Assembly: GCA_015231605.1 (NCBI GenBank)
Contig: JADGBG010000011.1
Span: 1-46,806, forward strand
Direction: 5' to 3'
DNA: 46,806 nucleotides
Source of the DNA: Alphaproteobacteria bacterium
GTDB lineage: Bacteria; Pseudomonadota; Alphaproteobacteria; Rhodospirillales; Magnetovibrionaceae
Below are positions 38,144 to 45,443 of the stretch, piece by piece (position 1 is the stretch's first letter; every line of letters starts with the position of its first letter). Both the position numbers and the translations under genes were made by a program. The notes below the pieces were generated by a model. The model saw nothing but the letters and a program-made list of their open reading frames with translations. It did not search any database and was not told the DNA's origin.

Positions 38144-38434
38144 ATGATTGAAGTCCGCCAGACGGATAATTTTGCCAAGTGGTTCAAAAGCCTGAAAGAC
38201 CGTCAGGGCCGCGCCCGTATTCAAGCGCGGATCGACCGTGCCGGCCTTGGCAACTTTGGCGATTGTGAACCGGTCGGCGGCGGGGTTTTAGAAATGCGTA
38301 TCCATTTCGGCCCCGGATATCGGGTCTATTTTGTCCAGCGCGGCGCGGAAATTGTTGTGCTGCTGGCGGGCGGTTCGAAACGAACGCAGAGCAAGGACAT
38401 CCTCAAAGCAAAAACGCTGGCGGACAACCTGTAG
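38144..38434 (+). CDS. higB: RelE/ParE-type toxin of the HigB-like (Gp49) group
   Basis: A 96-aa toxin (MIEVRQTDNFAKWFKSLKDR, IQARIDRAGLGNFGDCEPVG, VLEMRIHFGPGYRVYFVQRG, LLAGGSKRTQSKDILKAKTL). This is the RelE/ParE fold of the addiction-module killer group, with the basic residues (MRIHFGPGYR) expected to contact mRNA on the ribosome. The antitoxin follows 9 bp later, so the order is toxin first, as in HigBA. It would stabilise the island. Confidence 0.9.
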   Translation: MIEVRQTDNFAKWFKSLKDRQGRARIQARIDRAGLGNFGDCEPVGGGVLEMRIHFGPGYRVYFVQRGAEIVVLLAGGSKRTQSKDILKAKTLADNL

Positions 38435-38443
38435 GAGATCAAC

Positions 38444-38749
38444 ATGGCGCCAAAAACAAAAACAAAAACCCGAACCAAAACCCGTCCTTGGGACAGCGCC
38501 GAACATCTGGAAAGCAACGAAGATATTGCCGCGTATCTGGATGCCGTGCTGGCGGAAAATGACCCGGCCTTGCTCACCCACGCGCTGGGTGTTGTCGCCC
38601 GCGCGCGGGGCATGACGGACCTTGCGCGACAAACCGGCCTTGGCCGGGCCAGTCTGTACAAGGCCCTCTCCGCCGAAGGACACCCGGAAATCGCAACCGT
38701 GATGAAGGTTTTGGATGCCCTTGGTGTGCGCATGTCCGTATCGGTTTGA
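38444..38749 (+). CDS. higA: HigA-like antitoxin
   Basis: A 101-aa antitoxin. A Lys/Thr-rich start (MAPKTKTKTRTKTR) precedes HLESNEDIAAYLDAVLAEND and a helix-turn-helix (MTDLARQTGLGRASLYKALS, then EIATVMKVLDALGVRMSVSV). This is the antidote family paired with Gp49-like toxins. It should bind the toxin and the shared promoter. AGGAG precedes the ATG at good spacing. A small hairpin (AAACCG/CGGTTT near 38767) follows and may end the unit. Confidence 0.9.
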   Translation: MAPKTKTKTRTKTRPWDSAEHLESNEDIAAYLDAVLAENDPALLTHALGVVARARGMTDLARQTGLGRASLYKALSAEGHPEIATVMKVLDALGVRMSVSV

Positions 38750-38833
38750 CGGAGAAATGACGACACAAACCGTAGTCGGTTTTGACAAGCCGCCGCGTAA
38801 TCTCCTGAACGAGACGGGTATTAAATGCACCGT

Positions 38834-38855
38834 CACCGTAACCCCACCGTAACCC
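38834..38855. repeat. Perfect tandem repeat of an 11-mer
   Basis: CACCGTAACCC occurs twice without spacing in the gap between the antitoxin gene and the HEPN-like gene. Tandem 11-mers place both copies on one face of the helix, which would suit a regulator site. The role is unknown. Confidence 0.6.
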
Positions 38856-38912
38856 TAAACTTTCAATCAATGGAAACGCTGGAGCGGCTGGCGGAAGGTC
38901 ATCGAAGGACTA

Positions 38913-39587
38913 ATGGATATGGGAAATACACCGCAAACAATTTGGGAAGACGAAGACTACGTTTATATTCCTGAAGAACTCTTCAAATGTCTGCCGCCGG
39001 AATATCGTGAAGTTGCAAAAGCGCGTAAGCAGCAGGGTAGCGACGTCTTGCAGATCGCAGACAAGGACATCAAAAGCCTTATTAACTTGGCCAACGCTAT
39101 CCCGACAACGTCAAGTTTGAGCTACATTTATCATCGGCTACGGACTGCCAAGTTCGACAATACTGCTGAGTCCCTCATGGAGCTAGAAATGCTGACGACG
39201 GCGTTCGTGGTGACTTACTCCCGGTTATTCGTAAAGGGAAATGGTGCAGTCGGGGTTTCAAAGAGCCAAATACCTGCACATCTACAAGATGTTCACGACG
39301 ATCTAATCAGCATCCGCCACAAGCGTTATGCTCACAATGACAGGCATGAATCGATTGATAGTGGCATACAGATTGATTTTGATGAGACGGAATTCCACGT
39401 CAATTTGCAAATGAACTTAGGCTATTACGTGGGAGGCAGAAACGAATGGGAAGAGCTTGTAACCTTCCTCGATGCGCATATGCACAAACAACTTCAGAAA
39501 ATACTCCATCGGCTGAAGGAAAAGACCGGCTATGAATGGAAATGCTCTGCTGGTCCAGCGCCCGATTGGGTGGGAAAGTACAGTTAG
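38913..39587 (+). CDS. HEPN-like protein, island cargo
   Basis: A 224-aa protein, all-helical in the middle, with RHKRYAHND at about 135-143, an R-x5-H pattern followed by AH. This is the signature of HEPN-type domains such as those in AbiU2-like and related proteins, some of which are RNases. The rest (WEDEDYVYIPEELFKCLPPE at the start, LVTFLDAHMHKQLQKILHRL near the end) is not recognised. ATG codons at 38913 and 38919 are both possible; AAGGA is better placed for 38919. It stands alone, 163 bp after the antitoxin gene. A phage-defence role is inference from location and domain. Confidence 0.6.
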   Translation: MDMGNTPQTIWEDEDYVYIPEELFKCLPPEYREVAKARKQQGSDVLQIADKDIKSLINLANAIPTTSSLSYIYHRLRTAKFDNTAESLMELEMLTTAFVVTYSRLFVKGNGAVGVSKSQIPAHLQDVHDDLISIRHKRYAHNDRHESIDSGIQIDFDETEFHVNLQMNLGYYVGGRNEWEELVTFLDAHMHKQLQKILHRLKEKTGYEWKCSAGPAPDWVGKYS

Positions 39588-40064
39588 CTCCCGCTATTCC
39601 ACGTCGGGTGTTACCCGCAGTGCAACGAAACCGGCTTTCTCAAGCTGAAAATGTCTTCCACGACCCCATCAAATCACCCCCTTGCCCCCCTTGCGAAGGG
39701 GACAAAAGCCCGGCAAACTGCGGCTTATCACGGAAATCGGAAGACGGATATCAGGTCTCGTTTGAGGGAACGTCTTACGACGGCAATTCTCCCACACCTG
39801 TCGCTACACATAGCGGGGCGGCCAAAAACGTTGAATTTATGCGGGTTTCAGGCCGTAAACGCCAGGGGCGATTCACGCCTACAAATGTAGGACGCCGAAA
39901 GCGCCGATTTTGCAATGCGTTGACGGCGGACGTAAGACAAACGACTACGACAACGAGGCGCGGTGCCTACGCTTGTCGTACACGCCGTCCCGATACGGCT
40001 CATTCTTCGTCCTCCTTCAAGGTCAAGAACGAACCAAACTCTTAACAATCGTCCTGGGCCACTT
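39588..40064. other. Gene-free stretch in element 1
   Basis: No convincing gene in 477 bp: open frames here have improbable composition and no ribosome sites. It holds a C-rich run (39670-39700), a short palindromic unit CGCCTACAAATGTAGGACG near 39868, and one copy of a 24-bp repeat (39967-39990) also found at 41477-41500. It looks like degraded or repetitive DNA. Confidence 0.5.
39967..39990. repeat. Dispersed 24-bp repeat, copy 1
   Basis: CTACGCTTGTCGTACACGCC and following bases match 41477-41500 at 21 of 24 positions in the same orientation. Together the two copies bracket the 402-aa gene. Confidence 0.55.
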
Positions 40065-41273
40065 TTAGGTGGTCAGGTCATTCCTTTCAAGAATTTCGAC
40101 CAGCGCCCGCTCGATATTTTCGAGTCGATATTCGATGCTGTCCTTGGGGTCATTAAGATTCATAAAATACTGGCCCTCGTCAGCAAACCATTGAGGATGC
40201 TGCTCGCGGTGTCGCTGCTCGAAAGCCAGGTACATGTTCGGGATGTCGTCCGCGGCGAAGAGGCTGCGGGCTGGGGCATCCCGGCAAACGCGCGAAAGTG
40301 CGCTTCGATTTTCCATGGAATGCCACAGATTTTCATTTTGAAGGGCGGCGTCAACAAATTCTTCACCATCCAGTTCGAGGAATGAAGGCCAGTCCTTATA
40401 GGCGGAAGGATTGAATTTTTGATAGAAAGCCATGCGAAGCGCTGCGTCATCTGACTTGCGAAGAAGCTCGTCGTCACGAATAAGGCCAGCGATGCAGACA
40501 CGAACGTTGAAGGAAAAGCTGCGTTGGTGCCACTGTGTTGGCTCTTCGACCTGCTCATCAATCTGCCAGCGCTCGAGAACTTCATCTATGTTGTCGTAGC
40601 TGTATGGTTGCTGGCAGTTTAGTAAGAGTACCCAGATAGCCTTCGCCCATTCTTGGGTGGCCGGAACCGTCTTGGCAAGTTCCCAGGCAGCGTAAAATGG
40701 TTCGTTGTAGGTATATTCATTAAAGCCGTCAATGTAGAGGCTTTCGTAGGGTGTCTTGAGGCGCTCGTTATTGTGGAGGGCATAGATGAGAAGCCGAAAT
40801 CGATCATCGTCAAGCCCCTCGAAGTCACCTGCACGTTTGAAGAAGTTAGTGAGAAATTCACTCGGCAGGTACCTGTTACAGAGAAGGGTTTCAACTGTGA
40901 AGAACGGCCCTTCCTTCAAGATGTCCAGCGCTTGCTGAATTCTGATGCCTGCATTGGGATTGGTAAGGGCGGCAAGTCGGGTGCTGGTGTCGCCACGGTC
41001 ATAGACGCGCTGTATCATTTTTATATCTGTGCCGAAGCGAGCAAGGCCATGGTCGACGACGGGGTCGTTACGTCGCCAGAGAAGGTATTCGACAAGACGG
41101 CGATTTTCCCCTCCGCGCCAATAGCGCCATAAGCCGCTGTACGCGCCTTCGTCGGGCACCTTCTTGTTGTCTTGAAGCCAAGCGTAGACGGCGTCTGGCG
41201 CGGCCTTCGATAAATAGCCAGCAACAATCCGTTCATTCGTGCCAGCCCGATAGTTATAGCTAAAACTTGCCAC
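40065..41273 (-). CDS. Unrecognised 402-aa protein, island cargo
   Basis: A 402-aa soluble protein with no signal peptide or membrane helix. It is rich in Trp, Tyr and charged residues and mostly helical by appearance: YSGLWRYWRGGENRRLVEYL, DHGLARFGTDIKMIQRVYDR, LLIYALHNNERLKTPYESLY. The spaced helices suggest a HEAT/TPR-like superhelical fold, which is a guess. No catalytic motif is obvious. The gene is convergent with the HEPN-like gene and bracketed by a 24-bp repeat. Size, cargo position and isolation resemble single-gene defence or toxin cargo, but there is no direct evidence. Confidence 0.65.
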   Translation of the reverse strand: MASFSYNYRAGTNERIVAGYLSKAAPDAVYAWLQDNKKVPDEGAYSGLWRYWRGGENRRLVEYLLWRRNDPVVDHGLARFGTDIKMIQRVYDRGDTSTRLAALTNPNAGIRIQQALDILKEGPFFTVETLLCNRYLPSEFLTNFFKRAGDFEGLDDDRFRLLIYALHNNERLKTPYESLYIDGFNEYTYNEPFYAAWELAKTVPATQEWAKAIWVLLLNCQQPYSYDNIDEVLERWQIDEQVEEPTQWHQRSFSFNVRVCIAGLIRDDELLRKSDDAALRMAFYQKFNPSAYKDWPSFLELDGEEFVDAALQNENLWHSMENRSALSRVCRDAPARSLFAADDIPNMYLAFEQRHREQHPQWFADEGQYFMNLNDPKDSIEYRLENIERALVEILERNDLTT

Positions 41274-41440
41274 TGTCCCATACCTTCGATCAAATATCCT
41301 GACTGTATCCGTATAAATAGAGTTAGTCGACGCGAAAAGTGGAACCTACGCACTACGACGAAGTAGCAATTAAATCAATTTCGCCCCATGTCTGACGTCA
41401 GCGTCTATGGGGCAAGTTAAGATGATTGCATGACGGTGGG

Positions 41441-41500
41441 CGTAGGCCAAATGCCTACGGCGGCAGGGGGCAGCGCTTACGCTTGCCGTACACGCCGCCC
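41441..41500. repeat. Hairpin and second copy of the 24-bp repeat
   Basis: CGTAGGC-CAAAT-GCCTACG (41441-41459) is a 7-bp stem. It is followed by the second copy of the dispersed unit (41477-41500, TTACGCTTGCCGTACACGCC and on). The pairing of GTAGG/CCTAC palindromes with this unit occurs at both places, so the two probably belong to one repeat family. Confidence 0.5.
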
Positions 41501-41527
41501 GGAGATGGAGTGCAGGGGGGGTAACGC

Positions 41528-41548
41528 GGTGATTGCCAGGTGATTGCT
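41528..41548. repeat. Integrase arm-type repeats, right end
   Basis: GGTGATTGCC (41528-41537) and GGTGATTGCT (41539-41548) are 11 bp apart, the same unit and spacing as at 36833 and 36844. They lie 46 bp inside the right att repeat. This symmetry supports one element between the two att copies. Confidence 0.65.
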
Positions 41549-41594
41549 GGGGCCGTTTCCGCCCCGAAGGGCCGAACGCTAACCCATTGAAAGA

Positions 41595-41643
41595 AATGGC
41601 GCACCCGACACGATTCGAACGTGTGACCTCTGCCTTCGGAGGG
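41595..41643 (-). repeat. att repeat 2: 3' half of tRNA-Arg(CCG) with a compensated T stem
   Basis: Same 49 bp as at 36682 except for two bases. The T arm reads ACACG-TTCGAAT-CGTGT in place of ACAGG/CCTGT: both differences are the two sides of one base pair. The 5' half of the tRNA is again absent (41644 onward reads TGCGATTTCG). It is therefore a junction between two elements rather than an intact tRNA gene. Confidence 0.85.
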
Positions 41644-41836
41644 TGCGATTTCGAATTAAAGTGCAATTAGATCAATGCGTTGTTCGGGCGCTGTTGTGCT
41701 TTTTTCCGAATAACGGGGATTAAACGGGATTGGAATGGAGTGGGGGTGGCACAGTTTTGGCACACCCTTGAGTGCTGTGTTTTATCAAAATCAAGACGGC
41801 CCTGAAATACACAACGGGTCTGTGCATAAAGAAATA

Positions 41837-42808
41837 TCAATATTTTGTAATCTTGGGTCCAACATAAACGATATACAATTCGTCTTTTGCAGTGACAGGC
41901 CACGAGAAATGAATTCTAAGTTGGGGCCACTTTACCTTTCCATGCCACGGACAAAAAATGTCCTCGCCTGACGTTCTGGGGTGAGGAAATGTCATTTCAT
42001 TTCTGAAATCGTCCTTTTCTGTAACTGACGAATCAGAGAACCACGACTTACCGCCTCCCTTCCCCCCTTTGTCTGCAAAAAAATCGCGATATAGGCGATG
42101 CCCTTCGGCGGTTCTTTTTCCGTCAGGGTCAAAACAACCTTCAAACTTGCTCAGCACGTCCAGTAGAGCAACAATTCGTCCTGCTGCCCCAGGGACGAAA
42201 GGGTGTCCATGTAGAGGTTGAAAGCAGTTGTCGGTAAATTTTAAGTTTGGGAATCGTGCAACGACCATATTTTGAAGGTCTTGCCAACATTGCAATGGCG
42301 CGGGGGCAGACTTCAGAACCGTGTCGAATAGGCCTTCGCTGAAATGGTTGTGCACTTTTATGTCATGACTTGTCTCATCATCATGCATCCAAGTAACTTT
42401 AATAGGTGATTCCTGCCACATTGAGGGCGTCAAACTCACCACATGACATTCATTACCCCGGAATGTTCTCATGGCCGATTCACCAATGGCGGTGTCAGTG
42501 ACCATTTCATCTGATACGACCATGTATTCATCAGGACCGTGAACTCGCTCGTCTTCCCAGAATGGCCCGGTCCTAGTTATCCAGCTGGTGAATGCTAACC
42601 GTTCTTCATGTTCGAAGTGTTGTATTGCCTGTGAAACCGTCATTTGGGGGCCGACGGCGGCATTCATCAAATTTCTATGGCTAAACAGTTCGCGGCCATA
42701 TTTAGCTGCGAGTGTCCGCATTTTCATAAGCTTACCAACGGCCTCCTTGAAGGCCTCTACATTAGGAAACTGCCCGTGTAACGACAGGTCGTTTACCAGC
42801 ACTTCCAC
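41837..42808 (-). CDS. Third gene of the DUF262-AAA operon, unknown function
   Basis: A 323-aa soluble protein I cannot assign. The N-terminal half is helical (FPNVEAFKEAVGKLMKMRTL). The C-terminal half has HNHFSEGLFDTVLKSAPAPL, HPFVPGAAGRIVALLDVLSK and a striking end: MTFPHP, FCPWHGKV, LRIHFSWPV, LYIVYVGPKITKY. The Cys/His-rich segment could bind metal. I chose the GTG at 42808, one base after the ATPase stop and behind GGGGGGATTAAG; an upstream TTG (42829) would overlap that gene. The near-zero spacing implies translational coupling and a shared complex. It may be the effector or target-sensing part of the system. Confidence 0.75.
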   Translation of the reverse strand: MEVLVNDLSLHGQFPNVEAFKEAVGKLMKMRTLAAKYGRELFSHRNLMNAAVGPQMTVSQAIQHFEHEERLAFTSWITRTGPFWEDERVHGPDEYMVVSDEMVTDTAIGESAMRTFRGNECHVVSLTPSMWQESPIKVTWMHDDETSHDIKVHNHFSEGLFDTVLKSAPAPLQCWQDLQNMVVARFPNLKFTDNCFQPLHGHPFVPGAAGRIVALLDVLSKFEGCFDPDGKRTAEGHRLYRDFFADKGGKGGGKSWFSDSSVTEKDDFRNEMTFPHPRTSGEDIFCPWHGKVKWPQLRIHFSWPVTAKDELYIVYVGPKITKY

Positions 42809-42809
42809 C

Positions 42810-43946
42810 TTAATCCCCCCAACCAGCAAAGTAATTCACATCTTTATCAAATTGATCGAAGAACCCCCTGGGCCAAACATCAATATTGCCTTTGCTATCA
42901 AGTTGCGGACTGACGACCTGAGCTCTTCCTTCAGAACGAGGTGCGAAAAAATGAATGGCAACTTTTTGCGGCGGCATCCCCGATCGAACCACTCTGCGGA
43001 TGCCATTCAACACGTGGTCACTGTGGGTTTCTATGATGACTTGCACCCCTGCTTGAGCAACTTCAGCAAGAAACTGTCCCATTAACGCCTGTCCAGCTGG
43101 ATGAAGATGGACCTCGGGATTCTCTATAAGAATGATATCGTCTTTCCCCGATGACAGCGCGGCAACAATAATTGGCAAAACCTGAGTAAGCCCAAAGCCC
43201 ACGTGAATCGGGCGATGGAAACCGGTGTCGTCAGCAGTACGCAAACCAAGCATAACGGCGTTCGCTTGTGGTACAATTTCAACAGTTAGGGAGCAGCCAG
43301 GAAAGAACTTCTGCATTCTCGCCTCAACTTGGCGAAGCCGGGTTGGGGGTATGCCGTCTATTACCAATTCATCCAACACGACTTCATCACGCCCGGAATG
43401 CAGAACCCCAATAGCATGTTCGCCAGAAGGGCCCACGGACGTTGCAACTTGAGGATCGTCGTGTAGGTAAAACTCTCTTGGTCCAACCCGTTCTGCAGTC
43501 AAGTATGTTAAATTGCGAATGTGATTGATGAAAGACGTGATTTTAATGTCGGTGTCTCTCGGAAGCATGTGCTGTAGCTCCTCGGGAGCTGACTTGGTCG
43601 TTTGATTAATGGTGACCTCATCCACCACCATGGACATTTGCGACCGTTCGCCAGAAAAACGCCAGCCAACTATTCCCTCGTCATCAGCCAGACCGATTTC
43701 AAACGCGAACCTGCCATACACCTTGTCGACCACATCGGCGACCGCCCCAAGCTTGATTGAATCACCATTCAGCACAAGCCTCGTCGACCATTCATGGTTT
43801 CTCATCGTTTGATGCAAAAGCACCAGCCCTTGCAAAACGCTTGATTTTCCGGAGGCATTTGCACCTGACAAAAGGGTCAGGTCTGCTATAGGCAGTTTGA
43901 GCGTTTCGAAACACTTAAAATGCTGAAGACGAATTGTCCTAAGCAT
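42810..43946 (-). CDS. AAA ATPase with C-terminal DUF3696
   Basis: A 378-aa SMC/ABC-like ATPase of the type found in OLD-like and other defence systems. Walker A is at 28-36 (GANASGKSS), the signature-like GFGLTQVLPII at 250-260, Walker B ILIENPEVHLHP at about 272-283, and the switch ETHSDHVLNGIR at 306-317. The tail (about 325-372; KVAIHFFAPRSEGRAQV and NIDVWPRGFFDQF) is DUF3696. There is no TOPRIM nuclease, so another subunit must act. The ATG at 43946 lies inside the end of the DUF262 gene (8-bp overlap) with GGAG upstream. Confidence 0.9.
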   Translation of the reverse strand: MLRTIRLQHFKCFETLKLPIADLTLLSGANASGKSSVLQGLVLLHQTMRNHEWSTRLVLNGDSIKLGAVADVVDKVYGRFAFEIGLADDEGIVGWRFSGERSQMSMVVDEVTINQTTKSAPEELQHMLPRDTDIKITSFINHIRNLTYLTAERVGPREFYLHDDPQVATSVGPSGEHAIGVLHSGRDEVVLDELVIDGIPPTRLRQVEARMQKFFPGCSLTVEIVPQANAVMLGLRTADDTGFHRPIHVGFGLTQVLPIIVAALSSGKDDIILIENPEVHLHPAGQALMGQFLAEVAQAGVQVIIETHSDHVLNGIRRVVRSGMPPQKVAIHFFAPRSEGRAQVVSPQLDSKGNIDVWPRGFFDQFDKDVNYFAGWGD

Positions 43947-45036
43947 TCAAAATCTCCGCTACCAAGTTGTTTACGTATGCAAATCTATCCCTAACGCGAT
44001 TAACCTGACTTGTACCAAGTGTCACAGAGGCGTGAAAATCTTCATCAATTAGAAGATCAGCAAATCTGGTTTTTATTTTTTCTTTCTTTGCTTCGACGAT
44101 GCTTTCCGGCACCTTTGACAAACTTGTAGACATAACGTCCCAGATAGATGCGTTGAAAACACTCCTGGCTGCCTCGTCGGAATAATATTTCCTGAAAGCG
44201 TGCCTGCCGAAAATAATTAAATTATTTCTTAGTCCTGCCCTAAATTCGATAGATAGGTTCTCTAATTCTTGTGGAGAAAGCCTATTCATTTTCTCTAAGG
44301 CACTAGCAAGAAAGGCGTCCATATCGCCCCTATAACTGACAAGCGGCAAAAGTTGAAAGGCGCAGAAGCGATTAACCATTTCACGATCACGCATCGTGTC
44401 GGAACGTAAACTCCTACCTGTTGCTGTTAGGAAAATGTCTGTTTTGGATTCATCCTTCAGGAATTTTGTGGCCCCTCCCATAAACAAACAGTTGCGCATT
44501 TGCTGGCGGGTCAGCGGCACACCACTGTTTACGCGTTCGAAGATATCTAGCAACGCCTTAGGGGGGACTTTCGCGTCGATGATATAGAGGATTAACGGGC
44601 AGTCCTCGACTCGGTTTTGGAGCTTAGGCGACAAATCACTGAAAAATTTTCCGTGCAATTCATCATGTTCCGGAAGTCTCAAACGGTGGTTGTTCTTAAC
44701 GAAACGCTGGAATGTCGACAGGCGCTGTAATCCATCGACAACCACCATCTTACCAACACTATTCTCTGCGAGATAAAAGACGGGCAATGGGATGCGCATC
44801 AATACGGATTCTATAAGCTTGCTTTGTTTGTCGTCGGGCCAAATGAAATCCCTCTGAAAGTCAGGATCCATCTGGAAAACCCCTTGATCGATTCTTCGCA
44901 ACACCTCATGCACGGTTCGGGGTTCATTTCGAATCAGCATCGTATCAATAGGATAGTCAGCCCAAGACGTATCCTCGTCCACATCGAGACCTTCGATCTC
45001 ATTATCTTTGTCGTTTTCGTTAGGCTGCGAATTCAT
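43939..45036 (-). CDS. DUF262 protein (ParB/GmrS-like), first gene of the operon
   Basis: A 365-aa protein. The DUF262 domain has FQMDPDFQRDFIWPDDKQSK (about 55-74), LIESVLMRIPLPVFYLAEN, and the catalytic-type motif VVVDGLQRLSTFQRF with DGLQR at 101-105, then LLDIFERVNSGVPLTRQQMR. In GmrSD this domain binds and hydrolyses nucleotides to drive a DUF1524 HNH nuclease. Here no DUF1524 or HNH is present; the protein ends in helices unlike it. I chose the ATG at 45036 because GAGG lies upstream; a longer start at 45099 is possible. The 8-bp overlap with the ATPase gene couples them. Confidence 0.88.
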   Translation of the reverse strand: MNSQPNENDKDNEIEGLDVDEDTSWADYPIDTMLIRNEPRTVHEVLRRIDQGVFQMDPDFQRDFIWPDDKQSKLIESVLMRIPLPVFYLAENSVGKMVVVDGLQRLSTFQRFVKNNHRLRLPEHDELHGKFFSDLSPKLQNRVEDCPLILYIIDAKVPPKALLDIFERVNSGVPLTRQQMRNCLFMGGATKFLKDESKTDIFLTATGRSLRSDTMRDREMVNRFCAFQLLPLVSYRGDMDAFLASALEKMNRLSPQELENLSIEFRAGLRNNLIIFGRHAFRKYYSDEAARSVFNASIWDVMSTSLSKVPESIVEAKKEKIKTRFADLLIDEDFHASVTLGTSQVNRVRDRFAYVNNLVAEILNA

Positions 45037-45443
45037 CAGCACCTCACGTTGAAAAATTAAGCAAGCCCCATGATATTCATATTGGGAAAGGGTGTTCAAC
45101 TTAGCGCGAAGAACACCTTAAAGGCTGAATAATTACGTATTGGCTATTCCAGCGAACACATGGTGTATCTCTTACTGTTTTCAAATCCCCAATCCTCTTG
45201 GGGCTTATCCAATACCTAGAAGTAGTGTTACCACGCCGTGTGGGTTATGTGCAGCCTCAAAATCCGCATCTGCATCAGGCACATACCTTATAATTGCCTA
45301 CACACATTCAATGCGATAGCAGAATTATCATGGGGTATATCCCACAATAATAGAACAGTTTGATTTACAGCACAGCTCTTCTGATATGGCGTTGGCCTAT
45401 ACAATTTTCCGAAGAGCGCATTCCTGGGGCCGTTGGTAACAAT
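45037..45443. other. AT-rich gap holding the operon promoter
   Basis: No gene is seen in 407 bp. Base composition is AT-rich. It separates two minus-strand genes, so it should hold the promoter of the DUF262 operon and the end of the ART-like transcript. I see no clear terminator hairpin with a T-run and no confident -35/-10 pair. Confidence 0.45.

Larger units (their letters stand above)
36682..41643. mobile_element. Integrative element 1 in a tRNA-Arg site
   Basis: About 5 kb bounded by 49-bp direct repeats of a tRNA-Arg 3' half. It carries, in order, a tyrosine integrase next to the left end, a HigBA-like toxin-antitoxin pair, a HEPN-like gene, a gene-free stretch and an unrecognised 402-aa gene in reverse orientation. 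Paired 10-bp repeats lie inside both ends. No transfer or replication genes are present, so it is a small integrative island that would need outside help to move. Cargo genes are lower in GC than the core; the integrase is not. Confidence 0.8.

Noticed and set aside
39536-40045. A 169-codon plus-strand open frame in the gene-free part of element 1
   Set aside because: Overlaps the end of the HEPN-like gene, has no ribosome site and has low-complexity Arg/Thr-rich composition that spans a repeat.
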